Shown: in pieces, positions 1 through 7,105 of the stretch
How the letters are laid out: each line of letters starts with the position of its first letter
Position numbering within the stretch: position 1 is the stretch's first letter
Translations under genes and position numbers: made by a program
The notes under the pieces: generated by a model
What the model saw: only the letters and a program-made list of their open reading frames with translations
Databases searched by the model: none
Told to the model about the DNA's origin: nothing
DNA from: Flavobacteriales bacterium UBA3376
GTDB lineage: Bacteria; Bacteroidota; Bacteroidia; Flavobacteriales; Weeksellaceae
Reading direction: 5' to 3'
Length of the DNA: 17,204 nt
Assembly (NCBI GenBank): GCA_002359055.1
Contig: DEQC01000072.1
Span: 1,950-19,153 of the forward strand

Positions 1-407
1 GCTTCAACTTTATTTACCCATTCCGTCCAAGTTTTTGAATCGTATTCTTCACCTTTTAATGCTTGTGCAACTGCATAAGGTGAATTGTCCAAAACAGTTT
101 CATCCAAATCAGTGATGATAGCAATCGGGCGCAAATGATTCATACTTGCTTTTTTTGTAACGATTTGAGTCGCTAAATTGTAAGCTTGATAACAAAGCGC
201 TTTGAATTCAGCAGAATTTTGTTGCCACAAAGCAGAATAAACTTTTCCATTCAGAGCGATGTCATGAAGTTGGCGGTCAGAAGTTTCAATCGATTTTTGA
301 GAATTGTTTACTTTCGAATATTCTTCTTTAATAATGATGGTCGGACTGCATGCAGAAATTATACTCACTAAAAACAGCCCAGCAATCAAACGATAAGTTC
401 TGTTCAT
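1..407 (-). CDS. 5'-nucleotidase / acid phosphatase, lipoprotein e(P4) family (N-terminal part only)
   Basis: Read from the ATG at 407 down to the window edge, this gives 135 residues of an open frame that continues outside. The N-terminus is a lipoprotein signal: a short basic start, a hydrophobic stretch (residues 6-18) and a lipobox ending ISAC with Cys20 as the lipidated residue. Residues 100-110 read DLDETVLDNSP, the HAD-superfamily motif I (nucleophile Asp100, acid/base Asp102) in the exact form seen in class C acid phosphatases such as Haemophilus e(P4). Those enzymes are surface lipoproteins that dephosphorylate nucleotides such as NMN and 5'-AMP so the nucleoside can be imported. HAD motifs II-IV would lie beyond the left edge, so completeness cannot be judged. 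The gene is divergent from the FAD oxidase at 496, with 88 bases between the two starts. Confidence 0.9.
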   Translation of the reverse strand, partial: MNRTYRLIAGLFLVSIISACSPTIIIKEEYSKVNNSQKSIETSDRQLHDIALNGKVYSALWQQNSAEFKALCYQAYNLATQIVTKKASMNHLRPIAIITDLDETVLDNSPYAVAQALKGEEYDSKTWTEWVNKVE

Positions 408-425
408 TTTTATGGTTTTAGCTGA

Positions 426-433
426 CAAAGTTA
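426..433 (-). promoter_or_regulatory. Bacteroidota -7 promoter element for the e(P4) lipoprotein gene
   Basis: On the minus strand these bases read TAACTTTG, a full match to TAnnTTTG. The start codon lies 18 bases downstream, giving the short leader usual in flavobacteria. No TTG is present at the usual 17-23 base spacing; the nearest (478-476) is 42 bases away. The call therefore rests on the -7 element alone. Confidence 0.5.
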
Positions 434-495
434 CTTTTAATTTGGATATTAGTTTTTTTAAATTTTAATTTAACGCAATAAAATCGATAGCATAG

Positions 496-1878
496 ATGTA
501 TAAAGATTTGACGAATCGGGATTTAGATGAATTTAAAAAAATTGTAGGTGAACTTTATGTTGACGATACAGCTATTGAAAATTACGCATCTGATGCTACC
601 GAACAATTGAAGTTTTTTCCAGATGTAGTTTTGAAACCATCAACCGCCGAAGAAGTTTCTCAGGTTGTTAAATATTGCAACGAAAATTCTTTGCCGATTA
701 CACCAAGGGGCGCAGGTACTGGATTGTCAGGTGGTGCTTTGCCTATCAAAGGTGGAGTGGTGATTTCACTTGAGCGAATGAATAAAATTTTGTCAATAGA
801 TGAAAAGAATTTTCAAGTGAAATTGGAAGCAGGAGTGATAAATTATGATTTGCAATTGGCTTTGTCACAAGTAAACTTATTTTATCCGCCCGACCCGAGT
901 AGTTGGCAAAGCTCTTTCATCGGCGGAAATATTATGACCAATGCCGGTGGTGCGAGAGCTGTGAAATATGGAGTTACATCGGCTTATGTATTGAATTTGG
1001 AAATGGTTTTGCCAAATGGTGAAATCATTTGGACAGGCGCCAATACATTGAAAAATAGTACAGGAATCAACCTCACTCAATTGTTTGTAGGAAGTGAGGG
1101 GACATTAGGAATTGTGACCAAGGCTATATTAAAAGTTTTACCTAAACCACAAAACGAAGTTTCACTTTTGGTTCCTTTCATGAAGATTGAAGAAGCTTGT
1201 GATGCAGTTGCAGCTTTGTTCAATGCAGGAGTTCAGCCTTCATCATTGGAGTTTATGGAAAGGAGAGCGATTGATGCTGTTTTGGAGTTTTTGGGTGAAA
1301 CCAATGTGCCGGTAGAAGATGAAGTCGAAGCGCATTTGTTGGTTTCTTTGGATGAAAATATTGAAAATGAATTAGAAAACTGTTTGAAAGTTTTGGGTGC
1401 ATTTGAAGTCGGAGAAATTCTTTTTGCTGAAACTGAATCAGAAAAAGAAAGGTTATGGAAAATCAGAAGGCGTTTATCGACCATAGTCAAACAAAATGGT
1501 TATACGATTGAAGAAGATACAGTAGTTCCGAGGGCTCATTTGGCAAAACTGGTCAAATCCATGCATCGATTGGCAGATGAGAGAGGTTTTAGAGTTGTGT
1601 GTTATGGACATGCGGGCGATGGAAATTTGCACATTAGAATCAACCACCCAAAACATAAAAATTCTTACAATATTCCAGAAATTCAATCCATTTTGAAAGA
1701 ATTGTTCAAAATAGTTAGGGATTTGGGCGGAACGATTTCAGGCGAACATGGCATTGGTTTAGTGCAAAGACCGTATTTGCCAATTGTATTTTGTACTTCG
1801 AATTTAGAATTGCAAAAAAGTATTAAGAAAGCTGTCGATCCGAACAATATTATGAATCCTGGTAAATTATATATTTGA
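496..1878 (+). CDS. FAD-binding oxidoreductase, GlcD / D-lactate dehydrogenase type
   Basis: This 460-residue protein has the two-domain layout of the VAO/GlcD family at full length. The N-terminal FAD-binding domain (about 35-215) contains PRGAGTGLSGGALP at 70-83, the PPDPSS segment at 131-136, the flavin-contacting GGNIMTNAGGARAVKYG stretch at 143-159 and GSEGTLGIVTK at 199-209. The C-terminal FAD-oxidase domain (about 220-460) has GHAGDGNLHI at 371-380, with its two metal/substrate-type histidines (372 and 379), GEHGIG at 416-421 and the closing DPNNIMNPGKL at 448-458. Family members oxidise 2-hydroxy acids (D-lactate, glycolate, D-2-hydroxyglutarate) and pass electrons to quinone or another acceptor. 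There is no signal peptide or membrane span, so it is cytosolic or peripheral. The substrate cannot be told from sequence: no glcE/glcF or Fe-S partner is adjacent and no Fe-S domain is fused, so it is more likely a D-lactate/D-2-hydroxyacid dehydrogenase than a GlcDEF subunit. Confidence 0.93.
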   Translation: MYKDLTNRDLDEFKKIVGELYVDDTAIENYASDATEQLKFFPDVVLKPSTAEEVSQVVKYCNENSLPITPRGAGTGLSGGALPIKGGVVISLERMNKILSIDEKNFQVKLEAGVINYDLQLALSQVNLFYPPDPSSWQSSFIGGNIMTNAGGARAVKYGVTSAYVLNLEMVLPNGEIIWTGANTLKNSTGINLTQLFVGSEGTLGIVTKAILKVLPKPQNEVSLLVPFMKIEEACDAVAALFNAGVQPSSLEFMERRAIDAVLEFLGETNVPVEDEVEAHLLVSLDENIENELENCLKVLGAFEVGEILFAETESEKERLWKIRRRLSTIVKQNGYTIEEDTVVPRAHLAKLVKSMHRLADERGFRVVCYGHAGDGNLHIRINHPKHKNSYNIPEIQSILKELFKIVRDLGGTISGEHGIGLVQRPYLPIVFCTSNLELQKSIKKAVDPNNIMNPGKLYI

Positions 1879-1921
1879 TGAAACTTATCTGTTTTTCACA
1901 TTCATTGAATCTCAAAATTCT

Positions 1922-1929
1922 TAATTTTG
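1922..1929 (+). promoter_or_regulatory. Possible -7 promoter element upstream of the CxxC protein gene
   Basis: TAATTTTG matches TAnnTTTG and ends 16 bases before the ATG at 1946. The nearest upstream TTG (1905-1907) is only 14 bases away, shorter than usual, and the region is AT-rich enough for chance matches. If real, it favours the 1946 start over the internal ATG at 1994. Confidence 0.3.
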
Positions 1930-1945
1930 TTTCAAATTAAAGTTT

Positions 1946-2524
1946 ATGCAATTCTTTTTTAATTTCAGTGAAGATATACCAGAACAATTTTATATGTCTG
2001 AGAACAATCAACCACCTACTGAATGTTCGGTTTGTGGAAGTGAATTTGGCGATCAACATTTTTTCATTGAAAAAGCGTTTCAAAAAACTCATGATGGATC
2101 GGAGTTTCAATTGACCTTCGAATATGCAGTTTGTGAACGTTGTAAAAAAGATATGTTGAAAAGTGTTTCGAAAGAATCGATGAAAAATATTCAAAACTTT
2201 GCGATGAATATGGGTGGAATGCCTGTTTTTGAAGATTCTGAAGAAATGGAAATCGATTTAGATTATATGATGAAACATTGTATCGCAAGTGGTAAATCTG
2301 TAGATGAATTGGATGAATATCATTTGGTGGGAATGTTCAAAGGTGGGAAATTGGTTCAATTGCCAATGTTGTATGGTGAAAGTTTTATCGAAGCGTATTC
2401 AGAGATTTTATCGGAAGAAACCAAAGGTTTTTTTGATGATTTTTTCAATCATATAACCATACTACCTCCAGCTTTTGCCAAGATTTTGGAAGATGAGAAA
2501 CCCAAACGTCCAGTTTTGATTTAA
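1946..2524 (+). CDS. Hypothetical acidic protein with two CxxC pairs (possible zinc ribbon)
   Basis: I do not recognise this 192-residue protein. It carries two knuckle-like pairs, CSVC at 27-30 and CERC at 63-66, 32 residues apart, an arrangement that suggests a four-cysteine metal site such as a zinc ribbon. The linker is rich in aromatic residues. After this head comes an acidic, mostly helical-looking body (about 70-192) with a DDFF/LPP segment and a short basic PKRP near the C-terminus. No signal peptide or membrane span is evident, so it is probably cytosolic. The start is uncertain: ATG 1946 gives the full frame, but ATG 1994 (MSENNQPPTECSVCG) keeps all four cysteines and drops a 16-residue aromatic N-terminus. 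It lies 67 bases after the FAD oxidase and 39 before the epimerase gene on the same strand. That the frame is coding is supported by its length, strand agreement and Cys pattern. Confidence 0.75.
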   Translation: MQFFFNFSEDIPEQFYMSENNQPPTECSVCGSEFGDQHFFIEKAFQKTHDGSEFQLTFEYAVCERCKKDMLKSVSKESMKNIQNFAMNMGGMPVFEDSEEMEIDLDYMMKHCIASGKSVDELDEYHLVGMFKGGKLVQLPMLYGESFIEAYSEILSEETKGFFDDFFNHITILPPAFAKILEDEKPKRPVLI

Positions 2525-2551
2525 ATCAATGAATTCTAAGTTCAAATCCAT

Positions 2552-2559
2552 TATCTTCG
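2552..2559 (+). promoter_or_regulatory. Possible -7 promoter element before the epimerase gene
   Basis: TATCTTCG differs from TAnnTTTG at one base and ends 4 bases before the ATG at 2564, which would give an almost leaderless transcript. No well-spaced TTG is present; the nearest TTTG (2515-2518) is 33 bases upstream. Weak evidence. Confidence 0.25.
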
Positions 2560-2563
2560 CAAC

Positions 2564-3571
2564 ATGATTTTAGTTACAGGTGCAACTGGTCTGGTAGGAA
2601 GTTACTTATTGTTGGAACTTTCAAAAAGAGGTGAAGAAGTATTTGCGATGAAAAGATCGACTTCATCCATTGAAGCAACAAAAAGATTATTTGAAGAGTT
2701 TTCAGATTTAGAAACTTTCGAGAAAATCAATTGGTTAGAAGCAGATTTGTTGGATGTTCCTTCATTGATTGAAGCTTTGAAAGGAATTAAAACAATTTAT
2801 CATACAGCTGCAGCTGTGGGTTTCGATAAGAAAACTTCAAAAGTGATTAAAGACACCAATGTATTAGGTACTGAAAATTTAGTCAATATAGCATTGTCTG
2901 AAAAAGTTGAAAATTTGATTTTCTTCAGCTCTATTTCTACTTTAGACACATTGTTGCATGAAACTGAAATTCATGAAAATTCAAAGTGGAATCCAGAATT
3001 GAGTCATTCTGAATATGCAATTTCAAAGTATAAATCAGAAATGCAAGCTTGGCGTGGTTCTCAAGAAGGTTTAAATGTATTGGTTTTATATCCATCAATT
3101 ATCATTGGAAGTTTCGATGGAAAAAGAGAAAGCGAAATGATTTTCCGTTTGGCTTCAAAAAAGACAGCTTGGGCAACGGGAGGAGTTACGGCTTATGTCG
3201 ATGTTAGAGATGTAGCACATTGCGCAGTAGAATTGGCAGAGAAAGGAGTTTGGGAAGAAGGATATATTTTATGTTCGGAGCATCGTTCTTACATTGAAAT
3301 TTTTAATTATTTAAGAAAAAAATGGGGAATGAGTCAAGCGCGACTTATCAATAAAAAACAGTTGAATTTATTCAGGAAATTATCGATCATCACTCAATAT
3401 TTTGGTACACCATATTTAAGCAAATCCAATTATATCGCTTTGACAAATCGTTCGACTTATAGGAATGATAAGGTGAAAAAAACTTTGGATTTTGAATTCA
3501 TTGGAGTAGAAGAAGCTTTGGATTTTCATTCGGAGCGATATCAATCAATTGTAAATAAAAATAATTTATAG
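2564..3571 (+). CDS. NAD-dependent epimerase/dehydratase (extended SDR family)
   Basis: This 335-residue protein opens with the Rossmann fingerprint TGATGLVG at residues 5-12 (GxxGxxG), immediately at the N-terminus, which supports this ATG. The acidic patch LEADLLD is at 58-64, the FFSSIS strand that supplies the catalytic Ser at 120-125, and the YxxxK pair is Tyr151/Lys155 in YAISKYKSE. These are the hallmarks of extended short-chain dehydrogenases of the epimerase/dihydroflavonol-reductase type. The usual substrates are nucleotide sugars, sterol-like alcohols or acyl intermediates, and the sequence does not say which. The C-terminal half (about 230-320) is the substrate-binding lobe and has no motif I can assign. 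There is no signal peptide. Its stop codon is 2 bases from the mvaD start, so the two are almost certainly co-transcribed. Confidence 0.9.
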   Translation: MILVTGATGLVGSYLLLELSKRGEEVFAMKRSTSSIEATKRLFEEFSDLETFEKINWLEADLLDVPSLIEALKGIKTIYHTAAAVGFDKKTSKVIKDTNVLGTENLVNIALSEKVENLIFFSSISTLDTLLHETEIHENSKWNPELSHSEYAISKYKSEMQAWRGSQEGLNVLVLYPSIIIGSFDGKRESEMIFRLASKKTAWATGGVTAYVDVRDVAHCAVELAEKGVWEEGYILCSEHRSYIEIFNYLRKKWGMSQARLINKKQLNLFRKLSIITQYFGTPYLSKSNYIALTNRSTYRNDKVKKTLDFEFIGVEEALDFHSERYQSIVNKNNL

Positions 3572-3573
3572 AA

Positions 3574-4629
3574 ATGGAAAATTTCAAATCAAAACTTCAT
3601 CAGGACAAATTTAATGAGTCGGGTAGTGTAACTGCAAAATGTCCTTCCAATATTGCTTTGATTAAATATTGGGGGAAAAGAGAAATTCAAATTCCTATGA
3701 ATCCTTCATTGAGTTTTACTTTGACAGAAAGTTTTACGGATACTGAGTTGAGATTTACACCAAAGGCAACTAAAGATTTTGATGTTGAGGTTTATCTTTC
3801 TGGAGAATTAAGGACAGACTTCGTTCCGAAAATTTTGAATTTTTTCAAGAGAATCGAGGAATTCGTACCATTTTTAAGAAATTTTTCATTTGAAATTCAT
3901 ACAAAAAATACTTTTCCACACAGCAGTGGAATTGCTTCATCGGCATCCGGAATGGGCGCTTTGGCCTTGTGTTTGGTGGGTTTGGAAGAGCATTTAGGAG
4001 CCGAGTTTCAAAAGGAAGAAAAACCAAGAAAAGCATCGTTTTTGGCACGGTTGGGGTCGGGTAGTGCTTGTCGTTCGATTTATCCAGGAATTACAGTTTG
4101 GGGTTCAAGTAATTTTGTAGAGGGAAGTTCCGATTTGTTTGCAGTGCCTTATCCATATGAAGTGCATGAAGTTTATGAAAATTTTTGCGACACTATATTA
4201 TTGATAGATGAAGGTGAAAAAGCAGTGTCGAGTACAGTCGGGCATGGACTAATGAACAATCATCCATATGCGAAAAGGAGATTTACTTCGGCCAATGAAA
4301 ATTTGAGCCAAATCATCGATAGTTTGAAAACTGGAGATTTAGAAGAATTTGGTAGAATAGTGGAGCACGAAGCTTTGAGTTTGCATGCGATGATGATGAC
4401 TTCCAATCCCTATTTTATTTTGATGAAACCCAAAACTTTGGAAGCGATAGAAAGTATATGGGAGTTTAGAAGAGAAACATCATTACCAATATATTTTACT
4501 TTAGACGCAGGAGCCAATGTACATCTATTATATCCGCAAAAAGATAAAATTGAGATCAATCGATTCATTGAAAGTGAATTGAGAAGTAAGTGTAGTAATA
4601 AAAAAATGATTAAAGATTATATGAATTAA
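3574..4629 (+). CDS. mvaD: Diphosphomevalonate decarboxylase
   Basis: This GHMP-superfamily enzyme converts mevalonate 5-diphosphate to isopentenyl diphosphate with ATP, the last step of the mevalonate pathway, in the cytosol. The 351-residue protein shows the expected signatures. CPSNIALIKYWGKR at 23-36 holds the conserved Lys31 at the start of the fold. NTFPHSSGIASSASG at 112-126 is the GHMP phosphate-binding loop. RLGSGSACRSIYPG at 159-172 includes the diphosphate-contacting Ser/Arg167. LDAGANVHLLYP at 310-321 contains Asp311, the family's catalytic aspartate. It follows the epimerase gene by 2 bases. No mevalonate or phosphomevalonate kinase is next to it, so the rest of the pathway must be encoded elsewhere. 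No convincing terminator follows; a short A/T hairpin near 4630-4645 is too weak to call. Confidence 0.95.
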   Translation: MENFKSKLHQDKFNESGSVTAKCPSNIALIKYWGKREIQIPMNPSLSFTLTESFTDTELRFTPKATKDFDVEVYLSGELRTDFVPKILNFFKRIEEFVPFLRNFSFEIHTKNTFPHSSGIASSASGMGALALCLVGLEEHLGAEFQKEEKPRKASFLARLGSGSACRSIYPGITVWGSSNFVEGSSDLFAVPYPYEVHEVYENFCDTILLIDEGEKAVSSTVGHGLMNNHPYAKRRFTSANENLSQIIDSLKTGDLEEFGRIVEHEALSLHAMMMTSNPYFILMKPKTLEAIESIWEFRRETSLPIYFTLDAGANVHLLYPQKDKIEINRFIESELRSKCSNKKMIKDYMN

Positions 4630-4652
4630 CTTTTTTCTTAAAAAGATTTTTT

Positions 4653-4660
4653 TATCTTTG
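4653..4660 (+). promoter_or_regulatory. Bacteroidota -7 promoter element for the T9SS cargo gene
   Basis: TATCTTTG is a perfect TAnnTTTG match, 39 bases upstream of the ATG at 4700. No TTG lies 17-23 bases upstream, where the sequence is a T-rich run instead. The ATG at 4658 that would begin a longer frame lies within this element, which argues against that longer start. Confidence 0.6.
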
Positions 4661-4699
4661 ATATTATTAATTTTAATAAGTAACAAAAAAAGCAAGAAA

Positions 4700-5593
4700 A
4701 TGAAAAAAATTTTTACTCTTTTTTCAGCAGCATTTATGATGATTGCTGTTGACGCTCAAACAACTATGACATTGTCTCAAACAAATGACGACGTAGTCCC
4801 AGAAAGTGCTGGTATTTTATCATGTAATAATACCAATAATGCTATTATGAGATTATTTGATTTATCAGATTATGGTATTACTGGTAACTTTACTCCAACG
4901 CAAGTAGATGCAGCTGCAATTATTTGGGATGGAGGTTATGGAGAAGCTACAATTTGGAATATACCAGGCGTAGATTATCCAGAAAGCATTCCACATGAAG
5001 CTTTTGAAGCAACTGATTTTTATGGTTACTATGGAAATAACTCAGGCGAAAGAGTTTGGGGTTGGGTAACTTTTGAAACTTTTGATGAGATTGAAGCACC
5101 ATTGACTCCAGACACACAATTTGCTGTGGTAATAACTGGTTTTATTTCAAATGATGATGCAGGATGGGCTGAAAGTTTTGTTCCTCTACCTTCAGATGGT
5201 GGGTTTGTAAAATCTTCTTATTTCGGAGCTCCAACTTCAGAATGTATTGCTGTAGATGAAGGGGTTGTTACAAGATTAGATGTTGCAGGATTCCCACAGT
5301 ATAGCTCTACTTTATTGACAGTTACTGGTGAAGCAGAAGGATTAGGTTTAATTTCTTTAGATAGCCGTGCTTTATCGGTTTATCCTAACCCTGCAACTGA
5401 TGTATTGAACATTGATTTAGGAAGCAACAAAGTTGCTGAGTCAATTGAAATCGTAAACTTAACTGGACAATCAGTTATGAAGTCAAAAGCAGTTGAAGCT
5501 TTAGACGTTAGCTCATTAGCACCAGGTGTATATATTGTTAGAGTTAAGGACGCTGACAATGTAACTCACATGACAAGAATTGTTAAAAAATAA
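4700..5593 (+). CDS. Secreted T9SS type A sorting domain protein, function unknown
   Basis: From ATG 4700 this is a 297-residue protein with a textbook Sec signal: MKK, a hydrophobic core (4-16) and a likely cleavage VDA|Q at residues 19/20. The C-terminal domain (about 222-297) is a type A sorting signal: LSVYPNPATDVLNI at 225-238, the IEIVNLTGQSV strand at 249-259, and LAPGVYIVRV at 273-282, ending in basic KK. T9SS exports such proteins across the outer membrane, removes the domain and anchors or releases the cargo. The middle (about 30-210) looks like a beta-sandwich appendage domain that I have seen repeatedly in flavobacterial secreted proteins, in the RLFDLSDYGITGNF and ATIWNI region; no catalytic motif is visible. 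An in-frame ATG at 4658 would add 14 residues before the signal peptide but overlaps the -7 element, so I reject it. The gene is monocistronic, with its own promoter and terminator. Confidence 0.9.
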   Translation: MKKIFTLFSAAFMMIAVDAQTTMTLSQTNDDVVPESAGILSCNNTNNAIMRLFDLSDYGITGNFTPTQVDAAAIIWDGGYGEATIWNIPGVDYPESIPHEAFEATDFYGYYGNNSGERVWGWVTFETFDEIEAPLTPDTQFAVVITGFISNDDAGWAESFVPLPSDGGFVKSSYFGAPTSECIAVDEGVVTRLDVAGFPQYSSTLLTVTGEAEGLGLISLDSRALSVYPNPATDVLNIDLGSNKVAESIEIVNLTGQSVMKSKAVEALDVSSLAPGVYIVRVKDADNVTHMTRIVKK

Positions 5594-5614
5594 TTCTTAA
5601 TACAATTAAAATCT

Positions 5615-5643
5615 AAGGTCACTTGAAAGAGTGACCTTTTTTT
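5615..5643 (+). terminator. Rho-independent terminator of the T9SS cargo gene
   Basis: A perfect 9-bp stem, AAGGTCACT (5615-5623) with AGTGACCTT (5630-5638), closes a 6-base loop and runs straight into a T tract to 5643. It lies 22 bases after the stop codon. The YihY-family gene ends 29 bases further on from the opposite side; its T tract on that strand is poorer, so any bidirectional use would be less efficient. Confidence 0.9.
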
Positions 5644-5671
5644 ATTTCCAATTTGATTGTTGTGATTGTAT

Positions 5672-6607
5672 TTATTTAGAATTTGAACCTTTTTGTTTGA
5701 CATAATGTATCGCAGCATTGAGCTCAAATCCTATCATAATTAGCAATACGTTGATGTAAACAAAAATCATCATTATCATCACCAATCCTACCGACCCATA
5801 AAGCAAATCATAATAATTGAAGCGCTTGATATAATATTGGAATCCCATCAATGTGATAAAAAACAAGACAGTTGCCATAAAGGCGCCAGGCGCCACATTC
5901 CAGATCCTTTGTTTAATATTGGTTCCATAATAATAAAGCATAATTAAAGAAGTGAAATAGAAAACAGAAGCCGATACAAAATTCAAAATCTGAATCATCG
6001 TAGGAACTTCTAAAAAAGCCCCATATTCCTCTATATATCTCCAAATGAAGTTGGTGTAATAGGTGAAAATTAATTGTGCAATGATGAAAATTACAAAAAA
6101 CAAAGTGAGTACTATCGAAATCATTCGATTGTGAATTCCTTTTCTTTGTTTCGCATAAACATGTTCAGAAGCATTGAAACCATTGATCAAAACTGTAATT
6201 CCATTGGATGACAATAAAATAGTGATGACTATAAAAAACCATCCTAAAACTCGTTTGCCTTCGCCTCCCGCTGTTTTAGAAATGTAATCAATCACTTCAC
6301 TGGTGATTCTTTCGGGAAGTATTCTCGGAATAAATTCAGAAAATAATAAAGTTTTTAATTCTGCGTATAAAGGCGCATAAGGCAAAGCGTTGAACAAGAA
6401 AATTAAAAATGGAAACAAACTAAAAAAGAATGCCCATGCAACCGCTCCAACTCTCAAACCAAAGGTTCTATTGGAAATTCCTTTGATCAGAATTTTCAAT
6501 AGTTGATGCAAAGAAATACCTTCTAAAGTTGAAAACCTGATTTTCTTTGTAAAGAATTTGACGGATTTTGCATTTAAAAAATATTTCAACTTCGAACGTT
6601 TAGCCAT
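5672..6607 (-). CDS. YihY/virulence factor BrkB family inner-membrane protein
   Basis: This 311-residue protein has about six membrane segments (near residues 53-75, 119-142, 165-187, 208-228, 238-258 and 270-293), with a basic N-terminal tail of about 50 residues on the cytosolic side. Family marks are the G-VAWAFFFSLFPFLIF helix at 54-70, NGITVLINGFNASE at 135-148, PGAFMATVLFF at 240-250 and the closing YGSVGLVMIMM plus GFELNAAI at 270-280 and 293-300. The family was once called ribonuclease BN by mistake; proven activity is lacking, and transport or envelope roles are only suggested. The gene is divergent from rlmH: the two start codons are 24 bases apart and the rlmH -7 element touches this start codon. 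I see no clear -7 element for this gene itself. It converges on the T9SS cargo gene. Confidence 0.92.
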   Translation of the reverse strand: MAKRSKLKYFLNAKSVKFFTKKIRFSTLEGISLHQLLKILIKGISNRTFGLRVGAVAWAFFFSLFPFLIFLFNALPYAPLYAELKTLLFSEFIPRILPERITSEVIDYISKTAGGEGKRVLGWFFIVITILLSSNGITVLINGFNASEHVYAKQRKGIHNRMISIVLTLFFVIFIIAQLIFTYYTNFIWRYIEEYGAFLEVPTMIQILNFVSASVFYFTSLIMLYYYGTNIKQRIWNVAPGAFMATVLFFITLMGFQYYIKRFNYYDLLYGSVGLVMIMMIFVYINVLLIMIGFELNAAIHYVKQKGSNSK

Positions 6608-6614
6608 ACTTTTG
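6607..6614 (+). promoter_or_regulatory. Bacteroidota -7 promoter element for the rlmH operon
   Basis: TACTTTTG is a perfect TAnnTTTG match. Its first base is also the last base of the divergent yihY-family start codon on the other strand. The rlmH start preferred here (6632) is 17 bases downstream, while ATG 6626 would leave almost no leader. No TTG is found at 17-23 bases upstream. Confidence 0.55.
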
Positions 6615-6631
6615 TATTCAATTCAATGGAT

Positions 6632-7105
6632 ATGAATATAACATTAATTTGCATAGGGAAAACCGATGAACAATCTTTAGAAGAATTAATTTCAAAATAT
6701 GAAAAACGTCTTCCAAATCATTGGAATTATAAAAGAATCGAAATCCCAGACATCAAAAATCGGAAAAACCTTTCTGAAACACAACAAAAAGAAAAAGAAG
6801 CTGAAAATATACTCGCAAAACTCGATCCTACAGACTATATCGTTCTGCTCGATGAAAGAGGAAAACAATGGAATTCTATTCAATTTTCATCTGAAATTCA
6901 GAATTGGATGAACCAATCCATCCGACATATAGTTTTTGTCATTGGTGGTCCTTATGGATTTTCTGAACAAATCTATAAACGAGCGAATTTGAAGTTGTCT
7001 CTGTCAAAAATGACCTTCACACATCAGATGATTCGTTTGTTTTTGGTAGAACAATTGTATCGAGCATTTAGTATATTGCAAGGTAAACCTTATCATCATG
7101 AATGA
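6632..7105 (+). CDS. rlmH: 23S rRNA (pseudouridine1915-N3)-methyltransferase
   Basis: RlmH is a SPOUT-class methyltransferase that methylates pseudouridine 1915 in helix 69 of 23S rRNA on assembled 70S ribosomes. From ATG 6632 the protein has 157 residues, the normal family length, and begins MNITLICIGKTDE, matching the family's usual N-terminus. The ATG at 6626 adds only Met-Asp and sits closer to the promoter, so I prefer 6632, although both are possible. Diagnostic features are the ILDERG-like strand (here IVLLDERGKQW), the SAM-binding knot loop FVIGGPYGFS, and the invariant C-terminal stretch from SKMTFTHQMIRLFLVEQLYRA to the terminal KPYHHE. Its last 8 bases overlap the start of the next gene, so translation is probably coupled. 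It is the first gene of a five-gene operon. Confidence 0.96.
   Translation: MNITLICIGKTDEQSLEELISKYEKRLPNHWNYKRIEIPDIKNRKNLSETQQKEKEAENILAKLDPTDYIVLLDERGKQWNSIQFSSEIQNWMNQSIRHIVFVIGGPYGFSEQIYKRANLKLSLSKMTFTHQMIRLFLVEQLYRAFSILQGKPYHHE

Noticed and set aside
186..371. 61-residue plus-strand open frame at the left edge
   Set aside because: It is the antisense of the e(P4) lipoprotein gene, whose signal peptide and DLDET motif make the minus strand the coding one.
877..1686. Minus-strand open frames inside the FAD oxidase gene (67-85 residues)
   Set aside because: They lie opposite a gene with strong family motifs, overlap one another, show no domain or signal and have no promoter or spacing of their own. 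The same applies to the minus-strand frames inside the CxxC protein, mvaD, rlmH, CPBP, rdgB and rnz genes and to the plus-strand frames inside menE.
1869..1876. TATATTTG as a promoter -7 element
   Set aside because: It matches TAnnTTTG but lies in the last codons of the FAD oxidase, has no TTG at the right distance and is about 70 bases from the next gene, with another candidate (1922-1929) closer.
4628..4650. Possible terminator after mvaD
   Set aside because: Only a five-pair A/T stem can be drawn (TTTTT with AAAAA). It is too weak, and similar patterns occur by chance in this AT-rich sequence.
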